Source: Bos javanicus
Taxonomy: Eukaryota; Chordata; Mammalia; Artiodactyla; Bovidae
NCBI RefSeq assembly: GCF_032452875.1
Contig: NC_083883.1
Location: 58,402,698-58,466,697 of the forward strand
Direction: 5' to 3'
Length of the DNA: 64,000 nucleotides
Below the pieces are notes generated by a model, which did no database searches, was not told the origin of the DNA, and saw only the letters and a program-made list of their open reading frames with translations. The position numbers and the translations under genes were made by a program. Positions 33,965 through 45,770 of the stretch are shown in pieces; the stretch's first letter is position 1, and each line of letters begins with the position of its first letter.

Positions 33965-35216
33965 CAGTGATATTGGCCTGTAATTTTCTCTTTTTGTGTG
34001 ATATCTTTGGTTTTGGTATCAGTGTGATAATGGTCTTATAAAGCAGTTTGGGAGTGTTCCTCCATCTGTAATTTTTTAGGAGAGTCTGAGAAGGATAAGC
34101 ATAAGCTCTGCTCTAGACATTTGATAGAATTTGCTTGTGAAGACATCTGGTTCTTCGCATTTGATTTTTGGGAGATTTTTGGTCACAGTTTCAATTTCTG
34201 TGGTCTGGTCATAATTTCTATTCCTTTCTGGTTCAGTCTTGGAAGGTTATACTTTTCTAAGAATTTGCCCATTTCTTCAAGGTTGTCCGTTTTGTTGGCA
34301 TATAGTTACTTATAGTAGTCTCTTATGATACTTGGTATTTCTAGGTTGTCTATTGCAACCTCTCTTTTTTCATTTCTAATTTTATTGATTTGAGACTTTG
34401 TTTGTTTTTTGATCAGTCTGGCTAATGGTTTGTCAATTTTGGTTATCTTCTCAAGGAACTGCTTTTACTTTTATTAATCTTTGCTATTGTTTTCTTCATT
34501 TCTTTTTCACTTATTTCTGCTCTGAACTTTATGATTTCTTTCCTTCTACTAACTTTGGGAAGTTTTTTGTTCTTCTTTTTCTAGTTGCTCTAAGTGTAAA
34601 GTGATGTTGTCTATTTGATGTTTTTCTTGCTTCTTGAGGTAGGATTGTATTGCTGTAAACTTCCCTTTTAGAACTGCTTTTTCTGCATCCCATAGGCTTT
34701 GGGTTGTCATGCTTTCATTATCATTTGTATCTGGGTAGTTTTTTATTTCCTCTTTGATTTCTTCCGTGACGTCTTTGTTATTTGCAAGTGTGTTGTTTAA
34801 CCTCACGTGTTTGTGTTTTTACAGTTTTTCTCCTATAATAGACACCTAATCTCATAGTATTGTGCCCAGAAAAGATGCTTGATATGATTTCAGTTTTCTT
34901 AAATATACCAAGGCTTGATTTGTGACTTAAGATATGATTTATCCTGGAGAATGTTCAGTGTGCACTTGAGAAAAAGTGTATTCTGATGCTTTTGGATGGA
35001 ATGCTTTGATGATATAAACTAGGTCCACTGGGCATAATGTGTCATTTAAGGCTTGTGTTTCCTTATTACTTTTCTGTCTGGATGATCTCTGGTGTAAGTT
35101 GGTTGTTAAAGTCCCCTACTATTATATGTTGCTGTCAATTTCCCCTTTTATGTTTGTTATCGTTTGTCTTATGTATTGAGGTGCTCCTATGCTGGGTGCA
35201 TAAATATTTACAATTG

Positions 35217-35444
35217 TCATGTCTTCTTCTTGGTTGATCCCTTGATCATTTTATAGTGTCTTTCATTGTCTCTTGTTTTATTCTTTATTTTAAAGTCTAT
35301 TTCATCTATGAGAATTGCTACACTGCCTTTCTTTTGATTTCCACTTGCATGGGATATCTTTTTCCATCCCCTTACTTTCAGTCTGTATGTGTCTCTAGGT
35401 CTGAAGTGGATCTCCTGTAGATAGCATATATATTTTGTATCCAT
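35217..35444 (-). pseudogene. L1 ORF2 endonuclease fragment
   Basis: Contains ICYLQEIHFRPRDTYRLKV (the L1 form normally reads LQETH at the catalytic Glu position) and GWKKISHASGNQKKGSVAIL, from the N-terminal endonuclease of ORF2. It breaks after about 75 codons. Confidence 0.85.
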
Positions 35445-36128
35445 TCAGCCAGTCTGTGTCTTTTGGTTGGAGTGTTTAGTCCATTTACATTTAAAGTAAT
35501 TATTGACATTTATGTTCCTATTAGCATTTTCTTAATTGTTTTGGGTTTGTTTTTGTAGGTCTTTTCCTTCTCTTGCATTTCTTGCCTAGAGAAGTTCTTT
35601 TAGCATTTGCTGTAAAGATACTTTGGGGGTGCTGAGTTCTCTTTAACTTTTGCTTGTTTGTAAAGCTTTTTGTTTTTCCATCAATTTTGAATGAGATGAT
35701 TGTTAGATAGAGTAATATTGATTGTAGGTTTTTCCTTTCATTACTTTAATTGTACCCTGGCATTCTTTTCTGGCCTGCAGAGTTTTTGCTAAAAGATCAG
35801 CTGTTAACTTTATGGGGATTCCCTTGCATGTCACTTGTTGCTTTTCCTTTGCTGCTTTTAATATTTTTCTTTGTGTTTAATTTTTGTTAGTTTTATTAAT
35901 ATGTGACTCAGCATGTTTCGCCTTGAGTTTATCCTGTATTGCACTCTCAGTGCTTCCTGGACTTGACTATTTCCTTTCCCACGTTAGAGAAGTTTTCAAC
36001 TATAATCTCTTCAAAATTTTTCTCAGACCCTATCTCTTCTATTCTTCTTCTGGGTCCCCTATAATTTGAATGTTGGCACATTCAATTTAATATTGTCCCA
36101 GAGTCTCTAAGACTACCTGTAATTGTTT

Positions 36129-36816
36129 TCATTCTTTGTCTTTATTCTGCTCTTCAGCAGTTATTTCCACCATTCTATCTTCCAGCTCACTTATCCGTTC
36201 TTCTGCCTCAGTTATTCTGCTATTGATTCCTTCTAGAGTATTTTTAATTTCAGTAATTGTGTTGTTTGTCACTGTTGGCTTATTCTTTATTTCCTCTAAG
36301 CCCTTGTTAAATATGTTGAAAGATTCTTGTATTTTTTCCATTCTGTTTTTGAGATTTTGGATCATCTTTATTATCATTACTCTGAATTCTTTTTTTCAGG
36401 TAGTTTGCCTATTTCCTCTTCATTTATTTGGTCTTGTGGGGTTTTACCTTGTTCCTTCATCTGCACAATATTTTTCTGTCTTTTCATTTTTTCTAACTTA
36501 TTATGTTTAAGATCTCCTTTTCCCAGGCTATAGGGTCATAGTTCTTGCTTTTGATCTCTGCTCTCAGTGAGTGAGGATGGTCCAGGGGCTTATGTAGGCT
36601 TTGGGTTGGGAGGGACTTGTGCCTGCATTCTTGTGGGAGAAGATAAGTTTTTTCCCTCTGATGGGCAGGATCTTGTGAGGTTGTGTGTTTTGGGGTGTCT
36701 ATGGGCCACCTGTCTGCTGATGATTGGCTCTGTTTTCCTATCTTGCTGGTCGTTTGGGTGAGGCATCCAGCACTAGGTGCTGCAGGCAGTTGGGTGATGC
36801 CAGGTCTTGGATTCAA
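36129..36816 (-). pseudogene. L1 ORF1 and leader fragments
   Basis: Two open stretches. 36129-36377 carries a coiled-coil run with RMEKIQESFN, NTLEGINSRITEAEERISEL and EDRMVEI, typical of L1 ORF1p. 36493-36816 carries a Pro/Ser/Gln-rich leader (QREKTYLLPQECRHKS) from the region just upstream. They are out of frame with each other. Confidence 0.75.
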
Positions 36817-38939
36817 GAGGAGGCCTTCATGGGCATTCTCCCTGATTAATGCACCTGTGACTCAGGAGTTTGCTGGTGGTCTAGAATCCTGGGCTCTCCA
36901 CTCCCACCCCAGAGACTCAGACCCAGCATCTGATTGGGGAATCAAGATCCCACATGACAGCTGTTTGTCATGGAAATAAAGTGGATTAAAACAAACAAAA
37001 GAAACAAAAAATGAAACCAAGACAAATCGCAAAAGAAAAATCAGGCAAATAGAAACAAAAACAAAGGAACACACACACACACAACAAAACCAAAAGAGAC
37101 CAATGAAAACAAAGTACAAGAGAGTGACCCAGTGAGCAAAGGAAACTGAAAAAATCATGCCAACCAATTAAAAACAAAATTAACCAAAACAAAAAGCAGA
37201 AAACAAACCAAAGCAGAATGCCAACTGAGAAATAAAGCAAAGAAAACAAGACAAACAAATAGAAATGGTGAAAAAATAGAAAAGCAAAATTAAAGAGAAG
37301 TATAGAAAAGATCTATGTCTATTAACGAAAAGCTACAAGAAAAAACCGAAATAAATAAATAAATAAAAAACCACCAACAAAACAAACAAACAAAAAAACC
37401 TCAAAGAACTGCAGAAAGCCAAAGTAGAAGTAGAAATATGTAAAAGAAATTGAAAGTGTGATTTAAAAATGTTCCCCAAAGCCTAAATAGAAACAGTAAT
37501 AATAAAAACAACAGAGAAAAAAAAAAAAAAGAGGAGGGGAAAAAAAGCCAGAATCAACCACAGAGCAAATCAAAACATGAGAATAATAATAAATGTTTTC
37601 TTTGTGTCTCAGCTGTCAGCATCCTTTCCCCCAGCTAGAAGACACAGCCCACCTCCCCCTCCCTAGGAGGCCCTCCAGTGCTGGGGAGGGCTGATCTCTG
37701 GACCTGTTGTGAGGACAGCTCAGACTCTGGTCCTATTCCTGTGTGCCCTTGCCTCCAGTGTCCACAGCTCGCAGAGCTCTAGAGTGTTTTCTTTTTTGGG
37801 TACACTCATTGTCCTTTTATATATTCCAAAGACACAGAGTCTACCTAATTGATCTTGTGAATTTAATCTGCAGCTTATTTAGCTGGAAAGTTTTTTGATT
37901 CTCTTCCTTAGTTGCTCCACACCTGGAGCTCAATTGTGATTTTATGCCCACCTCTGCATGTGGGTCATCCAAAGGAATTTGCTCCTGAGGCTGCCCTGGA
38001 GGACGTGGGTCTGCCCCAGAGAGGACCAGATGTGGAGGTGGCATGGCTGCTTGGATTGCAGGGACCCTGGCAGCACCAGGAGAGCCAGAGGCCACCAGCG
38101 CAGGACATATGGCTCTATTAGGATTCTTTTCTAGCCTCTGGGAGCTTACATTCAAAGGGCTTCCCTGGCTGATCCTTCACTTGCTCAGTGCATCAGGCAC
38201 TCAAAGGGCCACTCTTACTGGGGTCTTTCTTTACTGCTCATCTGCTGCTGCCAGCATGTACGGGGGAGAGAGGTTATAGTGATGACTCCAGCCCCTGCCC
38301 ATGACTCAGTAGTAGCACCCTGCTTCCACACCCACTTTCCTCCAAAGGCATTCCCCACAGTGGATTTCCATCCTCCCATCTCCTCAGGCCATCTCCCCAT
38401 AGTCAAAAACAGCCCTGGCTCCCCCCTGGGATTGCTCTGCCATCCCTGCCTCCAGCTCCCAGCCACTGTGCACACTGGTGGAGTTGCATTCCTGTCTTGA
38501 GGTATGTAGGGCCATGGCACGGATGGTCTGTGTGGTTCTCACTCCATTCAGAGTGTCACAGATCAGCTGCCTCACTCTCTGATAACCTCAAATGTTTCCC
38601 CTCTGTCCCAACCGATTGCCTCGGATGCAGGGGTATCTCCCCTGCTTCAGCTTCCCAACCCTCAGCTGCAGGTCTTGTCCCGCTTTCTCGCCTTCTCTCT
38701 TCTTTCCTTCATCCTACAGACTTGTGTGTGGATCCACATATTTCTTTCCAGTTGTCATGGACATCAGCTGGTGTTTTATGAGAACTGCTGCATCTGTAGA
38801 TGTATTCTTGATGCATCCATGGAAGGAGATTTGCTCCATGTCCACCTACTCCTCCACCATCTCGTCAACCCTCTGTTTCTAATTATTATGTATTTAACCA
38901 CTAACATTCTAATCCAAGTGAGTTATGTCTTGCAATAAT

Positions 38940-39303
38940 ACTTTATTTATTTAAAAATTGAAAAAAATGAAGCAACATTGATTTATAACAGTATGTAAGT
39001 TCCATGTTTACAACATTATTTTTCTACTTCTCTATAGCCTACAACATGCTTACTACCAAAAGGTATTTTTCATCCATCATCATACAGTGGTCCCCTTTGC
39101 TCATTTTACCATCCTCCCAGCCCCTTACCCTCTGCTAACCACTACTCTCTTTTTCGTACTCCCATGCTTATTTTTGTTTGGTTTGGTTTGTTGTTTCATT
39201 TTGTTTGTGTTTGTTTATTAGTTTTTTATATTCCACATGTGAGTGAAATCATATGATGTCTTTCTCTGACTTATTTCACTTAGCATAATACCCTGAAGGT
39301 CTC
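38940..39303 (-). mobile_element. Older L1 3' UTR fragment
   Basis: 'ttgatttataacagtatgta', 'ctctgctaaccactactctc' and 'gacttatttcacttagcata' followed by 'ataccctgaaggtc' match the antisense 3' UTR of older mammalian L1s. It directly abuts the 5' end of the large L1. Confidence 0.75.
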
Positions 39304-39627
39304 TATTTATTTTTAAGTAGAGGGAGCTTAATGGAATGGAGTGAACTGCTCCTTGAGCAAGGAGAAGTTCCCTGGAAGATATTTAGAAAGATGATCATTT
39401 GACAGAATGTGTTCTATACATCTTTGTGTGTATATGAGATACACAGAGTTCAAACCACTATTAAGGAGTATACACTTCAGCTTTATCACCAAATACCATA
39501 AAAATTGCAGGTAGAAGCCTCCACATGATTTCCTTCCTTATGGATGTTGGCAGTATGTCAAGAGCAAATATACACATAAGGTTCTATTAGATTTGTCTGC
39601 ATAGTATTTTGGCCTCGAATTAGTCGA

Positions 39628-39805
39628 GTGGTTCTCAGTGGGGGATGTGCTGCCCCCTAGGGACATTCTGGGAAACAGCGAGGGTGGTTTTGGTGTCACA
39701 ATGATTGGAGGTTACCGTTGGCATTCAGTAAGTAGGCGCCAGGGACATTAGGCATCCCTGTAGTGCATGAATAGTCCCACTAAGTGAATCATCCTGCATC
39801 CTGTT
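39628..39805 (+). mobile_element. MER20-like hAT DNA transposon relic
   Basis: 'gagtggttctcagtggggga' (terminal sequence), 'gtgctgccccctagggacat', 'ggttttggtgtcacaatgat', 'ggcgccagggacattaggca' follow MER20 as recalled. The far end is degraded. Confidence 0.72.
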
Positions 39806-41679
39806 TGATTCTTGAATGCTTGGGCAAACATTCATGTAGACGAAAAACTCATTTATCATGATCTGAGTCTAGGAGCTAATTCTACGTTCAATATAAATGC
39901 TGAATCACAAAAGTATTGTTTTGTATACTTCAAATAAACTCCCTAGGAATGCAACCATTATGTTTTTGAAGGAAGATTCCTTTTGATTTGTTTGCAAATT
40001 TTACCAAGAGTTGTTTCCCGTTCTGGAAAGTCACGCCATTGATGACAGCGCCGCTTATAGTATTCAGTCGCCCACACATACACCTCCATTGGTCTGCATT
40101 TGGAACTACTACAGTTATGCTGACTCTGTGAAAACACTACTTTACTTTGAATTCAAAATACAATATCAGTGTGGAGAAAAACACCTGTAATATTTGGTGA
40201 ATATTTTCTTCTCTCTCTTACATCTGAATCTATTCATGAGTAGGTTCAAGCATTTGATTGCTTCATTTTACTTTATTCTTTGAATGCAATTGTGTCAGAC
40301 ACATTTATATATTGAAATTCATTTTAATTCAATGTAAAATATTTTCTTTTAATATAAATAGGACATTAAATTTTTTTAAAATTATGTAAGGTAGGTCCTA
40401 CTATGTTTGGATTTTTAATACGGAATGTTTGCTATAAAAATGAGACTTGTGGGGCTGTCAGGAATGGGGATGATAGATTTAGACAGACAAAAGAGCAATT
40501 GGGACATATGAAAGGCTTATCTTTTGAGTACAGTGAGAAGCGGCATCAAGATGGGTCATTGGGAGTGATGGAAAGTGTAAGGCTTGTAAGGTAGAACATT
40601 TGAAGGCATTGACTTCTTCGATAGTACTCATGTTTATCTAATATTTACTCTGTGTCAGATTCATTGCTGAGAAATGCTCCTTATTACAGCCTCTCGCCAA
40701 TGGCACAGGCATGCTCTTATCCTTAGAGGTGGCCCTGAAACCTAAGCCAGACCACACAGGCCATGCTTGTCATCCACAGTGCCTACCTTCTTAACTCTAT
40801 GCACCGCATTAGCTAGAGCTTAGTCTGAAAAAGAGAAACCTGAACTTTTCCTGGCACCTACTGGAAAGGGTCTCTGTTGAATGAGTTGAAGGGCATCTGA
40901 CAGCTTAGGGGCTCAGCCCACCTTGGTGTGTGTTCCTGCCTCCAGCTCTGACTGTGAGCTATGCAAAAGCTGGGCTGGGCTGGAAGAAGGGTGCCTTTCC
41001 TTTCTCATACACAGGCCTGCTCTCTTTGCTGAAGACATCTGGGGGACATATCCATTTTGAAATATTTATACATGGACCACATTTTGGCAATTAAATGACA
41101 TGAATACTGCTCAATATTTAGAATCTGGGCTAAAACCTGGAGTTCTGTATCAGAGCTGACCTTAACATAGGAAGTACATATTTTATGATAGTTAGTAGAC
41201 CATCAACTAATAGCTGTTATTAGTATTAAAAGTTTGTATCGGTTATAATAAATAGACAACCCAACATTTATCCATCTTGCTTGATACCTCCCAGATGGAG
41301 TTAATGAGTTGGAGAAGTGACTGGTTTTTCCTTTATGGCTGGTTGGTTAAAAGTCCCCTAGATTTTCAGTGTGAATATGGTGGATAGGGTTGGGGGAGGG
41401 CAAGGGCAGTGAGCAGAGACACTCACAGGGATGTGTGAACGGTACCTTAGCACTGGCAGAGGTGCAGGCTGTGGCCGGCTGCTGCTATCAGCAGGGTCAT
41501 GTTTCTTGGAGGCTTTAGACCCTCAACAATGAGAGACTTGAGGGAGAGATTTAAGAAAAGTCTTCCCTTTACTCCAGAGAAACCACTGGGATGGCCTCAG
41601 CAGGAAAGTCTGGTTTTGGTGTGCTGAGAGTCACAGCATCATCAGCATGTACTTAAGTCCTCCATGGAGAGGCAACACA

Positions 41680-41925
41680 GGATAGTGATGGAGAGCAAGG
41701 ACTTTGGAGAGAGGTAGATCTTTTCCAGGTGGATAAGTTCAAATAAGTTGCTTGAACTCTATTACCTTAGTTTTTTCACCTAAAAATGGGGATCATAGTG
41801 GAGCTATCTCATAGATTAGTTGTTTGATTAAATGAGATAATTTATGTACATTGCTTAGTACATGCTACTTTGAGCACATAGTAGGTACTCAATAGGTGTT
41901 AGCTGCTACTTCTCTTCATGCGAGC
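41680..41925 (+). repeat. MIR SINE
   Basis: 'gagcaaggactttggagaga', 'aagttgcttgaactctatta', 'aatggggatcatagtgg', 'gattaaatgagataatttat', 'gtaggtactcaataggtgtt': full MIR order. Confidence 0.8.
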
Positions 41926-42454
41926 ATGAGGATAATAAAAGCACCCACTCAGAGAACTGTTGTAATATATATAAAGTGGCCAGAACTCTGCCTGCCATAT
42001 TGTAAGTAATACATGTTCGTTATCACTATTACTGTCATTAATACTTTTATTATTACCACTGTGGGAAATTAGCAGACTTTAAGAATCTAGCACAGTATCA
42101 AATTTAAAACTTGTTCCTCGTAAGTGTTTTCATACTAAAACCATGTGTTCTAATATTTGATTTGCTAAATACATGGTATTGGCTCATATGTAGAGGACAC
42201 CTATATGTATTAGAGCTTGAAAACTTCCCACACACTATCCTTATTTTTGCCTATTGGTGTTCCAGTGGAGTTATTAATACATTTGAATATATGGTTTTCT
42301 TTAAGGACTAAAATAAGTGTCATGTATCCATTGTTACTGTACACTTGAGTCTCTGGGATATTTAGGGAGGTGGGCAATGGCTTTATTTTTTCTTTGTAAT
42401 AACTGAGCAAACAAAATCTCAGGAAAGTGTGGGGTTGAAAAATTAGAGAATGTT

Positions 42455-42595
42455 AAGTGTGACCTGGAAGGGAACTCGGAGTCTCCTGTTCCAAGCTCTC
42501 ATTTTACATTTTAGATGGCTTAGAGAAGTTCAACAACTTGCCCAAGGACAGGTAGCTACTGAATGGCAGAGCAGGTCATTGACCAGTGCTCATTT
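42455..42595 (-). repeat. MIR SINE relic
   Basis: 'ctctcattttacattttaga', 'tagagaagttcaacaacttg' and 'cccaaggacaggtagctact' then 'gaatggcagagcagg' follow the antisense MIR core. Confidence 0.7.
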
Positions 42596-42859
42596 GGGGA
42601 TTGCTTATTTGATGTATTAGAATCCTTTGGGTTGATGGAACTGGGACCAGAAGCCAGCTGTGCCCTGTTCAGTTTGGTTCCTTAGGGTCCCCTCAGCCGG
42701 TAGGCAAGAGGATCAGCAGAGAGTTTGGGCCCAGAGTGGCCCCAACCCACCAGCAAGCAGTGTCATGCTCTCCTTTGATCTTTGGACACTTGCAGGATAT
42801 GGACAGAACAATCCTGTATTCAGAATAAAAAAAAACCCTGGCCTTACCTCTGGCTCCAT

Positions 42860-43185
42860 TTTTCTGTCCCAGGTTTACTGAGGTATAATTTACATAACAG
42901 TAATCTATTTTCTTTTAGTTTACAGTTCTTTGAGTTTCGAAAAATGCAGAGTCACGCATTGTCACACAATCAAGATAGTGAACACCCCAGTCACCCCAAG
43001 TCCCTTTGTACGCCGTGTATGCAGCTTCCCCCCACCAGACCTGACACCCAGCTCCTGGCAACCACTAATCTAGTCTATCTCTATTGATTTGCTTCTTCTA
43101 GAATGTCACATAAATGAAATTATACCAGATGTGGCCTTTGAGTCTTTTTTTTTTTCCCATGTAGCACAACACATTTAAGATTTGT
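42860..43185 (-). mobile_element. Old L1 3' UTR fragment
   Basis: 'aggtttactgaggtataatt', 'acaatcaagatagtgaacac', 'cagctcctggcaaccactaa' and 'cataaatgaaattataccag' match antisense L1M-type 3' UTR. Confidence 0.75.
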
Positions 43186-44185
43186 CCCGGCCGCGTCCTC
43201 AGAGTCTACAGGTCCTTGAGTGAGTTGCTTAACTTTCAGCTTCAGTGTTCTTATCGGTAAAATGGGCATGGTCCTGCCTTGCATTTTTGTTGTTGTGGTT
43301 AGGAAGAAAGAATGCACGCCAATGTGCACCAGTTCAAAGGAAAAGCAAGTATATACAAGTGTACTTGTTGTTCTTGCTATGAGGTTGCCTCTTGAAGAGG
43401 TTCCAAGTACAAAGCAAACTCTAATTCAAGCAGAAACCCTGCAGAGCCTTTGTTTTTCTGATGAGCAGGGCAAGGTCTAGCATCTCTGCTAAACGTTTCC
43501 CCTGCCAAAGGGCTGTGCAAACTGGCTCCAAGATTTAGAATGTGGCCGGCAACACTTCCCAACAGGGACTATCACTAGGGGAAATAGATCTCTGGCGTGT
43601 TACCTTCATCAGGCAGTTCTCATGGGGTTGGGAAGCCCAACCTGTGGATGAACTACTCTGATCTCTTTGGATGAAGCCACTTTGCAAGGCATTACAACTC
43701 ACATCGATAATAAAATGGGAATAGCATTGTGGAAAAAAGATATGATTATCTAGCATACGGAGCAACAAACAGTTAGACAGAAAGATAGGGGCCTCTCTTG
43801 GCTTAAAATGCACAGGGGGGAGGTTGAAATTCAGATCTCTACTTTCGTCTGCGTGTGATTCTGAGTTACAGAACACATGTGACCAACATACATTCCTTGG
43901 GCATCGCTGCCTGAGTGTGGAATGGGAGGGGCCCGCCTTCGATATTATCCTTCCATCCAATGAGAATGTGGGTGGCAGACAGCAAGACAGGTGTATACCA
44001 GAGGAGGGAAAGCCTGGACAGGGATTCAGGAGCCCTGGTACCCTATCTGGCCCTGCCCATTAATTGTGTGCCTTCACTCTTGTTCATCATCCATGGAAGA
44101 GTGGGCTATAATAGGTCACCCTGAAGGGATCTCAAGTGACCCCCATGAGTGACAGAGTAGCTGACCCCCAGCTCTGTGTATGGAA

Positions 44186-44414
44186 AAGGGTGTGCATGTA
44201 TGCACGCATGCTCAGTCATGTCTGACTCTTTGCAGCGCTTTGGATTGTAGCCCACCAGATTCCTCCGTCTTTAGAATTTTCCAGGCAAAGAATACTGGAG
44301 TGGGTTGCTATTTCCTCCTCCAGAGGATCTTCCTGACCAAGGGATTGAACCCGCATCTCCTGTCTCCTGCATTGGCAGGCAGATTCTTTACCACTGAAGC
44401 CACCTGGGAAGCCC
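44186..44414 (-). mobile_element. Bov-tA SINE
   Basis: 'catgctcagtcatgtctgac' to 'ccactgaagccacctgggaa' then 'gccc'. Target-site duplication gtatggaa at 44178-44185 and 44415-44422. Confidence 0.92.
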
Positions 44415-45030
44415 GTATGGAAGGGGGTGGGTGCAGAAAGCAACAACCCTGAGCCTTTAAGTGAAATCCTTCAGAAAAGCTCACTCTTTCCAGCACTAGC
44501 TGAATAAGATTCCAATAAACATATTGCTGAAATGTTTGTTTCCGGGTGTCATTTCAGGCTTCAAGTAGCTAAAACAGATCCGGTTCCTATATATAGATAC
44601 TGCATTTGGTTGTGTTCTGGGAGGTTTTTATTACTACACTCCCTGGCCGGCTCCCAGCTGAGCTTTTCCCTCAAGGGATCAGATTTTGGAATCAGAAAGT
44701 CAGAAAGGATCAGTGACCATATTAAGGGGTCTTTCTCCCTCCTCTCTCTCCCCACTGTGGCTCTATACTGCAGGTGGACGCCAGCGTGGACTGGCTCCTC
44801 CCTTTTGCTCAAAGACTCTTAATAATAATGATGACAATGCTGATGGAAACTGACCAGCCCCACTATGGCAGCAAATACAAGCAAAACAGCCCTGACGGCC
44901 CTGGGCTTAAAGGAAACATAGTATAATTTGGGTTGAAATGAAGTGCAGATTGTCACAAACAGCTCAGTCTTTAGATAACAGGAGCCAGGACTCTCTGAGG
45001 ATAGAAGCAAAGACAGGGGTTAGTAAGGGT

Positions 45031-45070
45031 GGGTTTTTTGGGGGGTGGGTGAGTGGGTGGGTGGGTTGGT
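45031..45070 (+). repeat. G-rich GGGT repeat
   Basis: Repeated GGGT/GAGT units after 'ggggggtgggtgagtgggtg'; at least four G3 runs with short loops, so a plus-strand G-quadruplex is possible. Confidence 0.75.
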
Positions 45071-45404
45071 GAGTTCTGAATTTTACTCCTGAATTCTCCA
45101 GGGGAGGAATACTGGGAATAAAAAGGTTCATGAAGGAAGGTGGAGGTGGGGATTGGAGGAAGAGATGAAGGCAGGGAAGGAGGAAGGGGTAAGGGGTTTA
45201 CTTAAAGAAATAAGGTTGAAGCCTGGGAGTCTGACTTTTTTCCGTGTGTCCGATCACTAACAGCGAAGCCCTCCACCGTATGCCCTTTGTTTTCTGTTCA
45301 GAAAACCGAACCTCTGCCCCACTTTATCGTGTCTGCCTTCACCTGCCTCTCTGACTCCTTTAAGTTTAACTGTCATGGGTCTGACTGCCTTCCTGGTCTC
45401 CATA

Positions 45405-45770
45405 TTTTATGTGCCTCACCACCCCTTCTCTTTTTCTCTTCCTCTCTGTCCCTTTCTTCCCTCCTCTCTTCGCTGCTTTTCTGTTGCAGTCCTTTCTCCT
45501 CCCAGGCTCTGGTCTTTGCCCTTGCTCCCCCCTCCCCGTCCCCTTCCATTTCTCCCTTTTCCTCTTCCATCCCTCCCCTCCCCCTCCTTTCCCCTTTTCC
45601 TTCTTCCCTCCCTCCTCATCCCTCCCTTCCTCCTCTTTTCCCCTCGCCCCCTTCTGCCCTTCTCCCCTTCCCTCCTGTCTCCTCGTCCCCATCTCCCCAT
45701 CCCCTCTCCCTCTCTCCTCTCTCCCCTGCTTCCCCTTTCCCTCCCTCTCCCTCTCGGTCCTTGTTTATCT
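45405..45770 (+). repeat. Long pyrimidine (C/T) tract
   Basis: About 365 bases almost entirely C and T on this strand, with isolated purines and at least one uninterrupted C/T run of roughly 50 bases near 45570-45620. It may adopt triplex (H-DNA) structure. It lies about 3.8 kb before the PAPPA2 ATG. Confidence 0.9.

Larger units (their letters stand above)
31258..38885 (-). mobile_element. Nearly full-length broken L1 LINE, antisense to PAPPA2
   Basis: Read on the minus strand, the order is: 5' end at about 38880 (complement of 'ctactcctccaccatctcg', the typical ruminant L1 start), GC-rich 5' UTR (about 37600-38880), A-rich segment (about 36960-37560), ORF1 (about 36130-36816), ORF2 endonuclease (about 35217-35444), reverse transcriptase (about 33728-33964), C-terminal region, then 3' UTR down to about 31258. 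Two Bov-tA SINEs and simple repeats interrupt the 3' part (31787-32415), and some of the ORF2 end/3' UTR seems deleted there. Both ORFs contain stops and frameshifts, so it is inactive. Confidence 0.82.
39304..42454. other. Intergenic, mainly single-copy sequence
   Basis: Contains a MER20 relic and a MIR, listed separately. About 39960-40100 ('gtcacgccattgatgacagc') is unique-looking and may be conserved. No supported gene. Confidence 0.5.

Noticed and set aside
36862..37258. Minus-strand frames rich in Phe, Leu, Val and Cys
   Set aside because: They lie in the A-rich L1 5' segment; the hydrophobic composition is a by-product of T-rich minus-strand DNA, not a membrane protein.
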